Source: Methanobacteriota archaeon
Lineage (GTDB): Archaea > Halobacteriota > Methanosarcinia > Methanosarcinales > Methanoperedenaceae
NCBI GenBank assembly: GCA_018900975.1
Contig: JAHIFK010000302.1
Span: forward strand, 1 to 5,952
Direction of reading: 5' to 3'
Length of the DNA stretch: 5,952 bases
Shown here one piece after another: positions 5,329-5,952 of this stretch. Both the position numbers and the translations under genes were made by a program. The notes below the pieces were generated by a model, which was not told the DNA's origin, did no database searches, and worked only from the letters and a program-made list of their open reading frames with translations. Position 1 is the first letter of the stretch, and each line of letters begins with the position of its first letter.

Positions 5329-5770
5329 TACATATCATATTCATTGGTCATCGGTTAAGAGAAAAATCATGAAATAGGAACACGGATGGCGCGGATGACA
5401 CGGATGCCCACGGATATGTGAATTGGGAGACACGATATGCGCCTATTTCGAGAACGGAAAACGTATCATTTATCTGGATATTGTTAAGGAGTTCAAGACT
5501 TTCCAGCGCATATTCGCCGAGGACAATAATAAATGATGCTTCAAGTTCATGAAACCATGCTGGACTCTGCAAAGGTTGGATACTCTGATTGTGATATATG
5601 CTTTGGAATAAAAAATGAGGCCTCTCTTATTTATTCAAATGTCTAAACATCGGTATCAATACCATATTTTTAAATAAATTATGGTAATGCCATATTACTT
5701 TTTTGTTATCAACTATTTCTGGTTTAATTAATAATGGTATCCTCTCCAAAATGATTGGTAGATCCGATAG
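5329..5770. other. 442-base stretch without a convincing gene; relic or insertion zone
   Basis: Bases 5381-5417 hold a short CGGAT tandem repeat. Downstream, two plus-strand frames are open but short: 5423-5536 (TTG start, 37 codons) and 5533-5646 (ATG start, 37 codons), overlapping as ATGA. A 74-codon minus-strand frame (5348-5572) covers the first and runs through the repeat. None matches a family I recognise, so I call no gene; any could be a remnant. From about 5647 the DNA is very AT-rich with several ATGGTAT/ATACCAT motifs in both orientations (5658-5666, 5680-5685, 5734-5740) and a small palindrome, GGTAT-CA-ATACC, at 5652-5663. This is probably the 3' non-coding end of the mobile element whose transposase ends at 5771. 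Confidence 0.45.
5381..5417 (+). repeat. Four-copy CGGAT short tandem repeat
   Basis: CGGAT recurs at 5383, 5392, 5401 and 5411, at 9-, 9- and 10-base intervals, within units close to cACGGATGn. It starts about 50 bases after the DUF296 stop codon. The GC-rich unit contrasts with its AT-rich surroundings. Similar ACGGAT-type repeats occur in intergenic regions of many prokaryotes; that comparison is from memory. Confidence 0.6.
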
Positions 5771-5952
5771 TTAGCACTTGCATTTCAACAATTCCGAAGA
5801 CACTTTCGTTCTTATCATTTCTGCAAGGGAAGGCATTTTGAAACTCTTGCTGACTCTATCATTGAAATAGTCATAAACACTCACTCCTAACTTCTTTGCT
5901 GTCTGAACAATAGTTGAAAAGGAATCACTGGCTTTTGTACCTTCTTCTGTAA
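5771..5952 (-). CDS. Transposase-like protein, C-terminal fragment (runs off the window)
   Basis: On the minus strand a frame enters from the right edge and ends at TAA (5773-5771), giving the last 59 residues. The central part, with a [T/S]-x-x-x-T-A-K-K-L-G-V-S-V-Y-D-Y-F core (residues 13-29) and M-P-S-L-A-E-M-I (39-46), resembles the C-terminal helix region of IS66-type and related DDE transposases, where a TAK-x-x-G-x-x-x-Y-x-Y-[LF] pattern is usual. The catalytic residues would lie outside the window and cannot be checked. Residues after about 47 (Lys/Cys-rich, ending C-K-C) fit no conserved pattern I know. No gene follows its stop for at least 120 bases, as expected at the end of an insertion sequence. 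The family call is moderate; a different transposase family is the main alternative. Confidence 0.6.
   Translation of the reverse strand, partial: TEEGTKASDSFSTIVQTAKKLGVSVYDYFNDRVSKSFKMPSLAEMIRTKVSSELLKCKC

Noticed and set aside
5381..5417. CRISPR array.
   Set aside because: Units are 9-10 bases long and directly adjacent, with no spacers and no cas genes.
5348..5572. Minus-strand 74-codon frame over the CGGAT repeat.
   Set aside because: It has no family resemblance, its C-terminal part is translated tandem repeat, and there is no promoter or Shine-Dalgarno; kept only as an unresolved possibility.
5329..5646. Remnant of a GxxExxY-family gene, which I associate with ACGGAT-type repeats.
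   Set aside because: None of the frames on either strand shows the G-x2-E-x2-Y motif or the rest of that family's pattern.

Overview
The window looks archaeal, most likely a euryarchaeon. The tRNA-Val gene encodes no 3' CCA. TATA-like boxes stand about 26-28 bases before start codons or before the tRNA 5' end. Shine-Dalgarno motifs are short or absent. The genes include an archaeal-type SAM hydrolase (DUF62), a DUF296/PPC protein and a PKD-domain surface protein. A Methanosarcinales-type genome (methanogen or anaerobic methanotroph) is my best guess, from gene style only; nothing here proves the species.

Layout. Bases 1-170 hold a strong GC-rich hairpin. A leaderless-looking gene for a SAM hydroxide adenosyltransferase follows (219-995, +). 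An AT-rich spacer with two palindromes leads to a two-gene operon (1123-1995 and 2004-2750, +). Its products are unrecognised, Lys/Glu-rich, probably all-helical proteins that are paralogues of each other. After a very AT-rich promoter region comes a 588-residue membrane protein (2935-4701, +). It has a signal peptide, a PKD domain, two Ig-like domains, one membrane helix, two more Ig-like domains and two C-terminal zinc ribbons. A tRNA-Val(UAC) gene (4724-4797, -) converges on it and is divergent from a DUF296/PPC gene (4897-5328, +). From 5329 the character changes: a short CGGAT tandem repeat, fragmentary open frames on both strands, and the 3' end of a transposase-like gene on the minus strand running off the window (5771-5952). 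The right end therefore looks like an insertion or decay zone.

How the genes fit together. The SAM hydrolase, tRNA and DUF296 protein look like unrelated housekeeping or conserved genes, each with its own promoter. The most novel part is 1123-4701: the paralogous helical-repeat pair, and the adjacent transmembrane protein whose Ig-like domains lie on both sides of the membrane and which ends in cytoplasmic zinc ribbons. A functional link between the pair and the membrane protein is conjecture from adjacency only, because a promoter region separates them.
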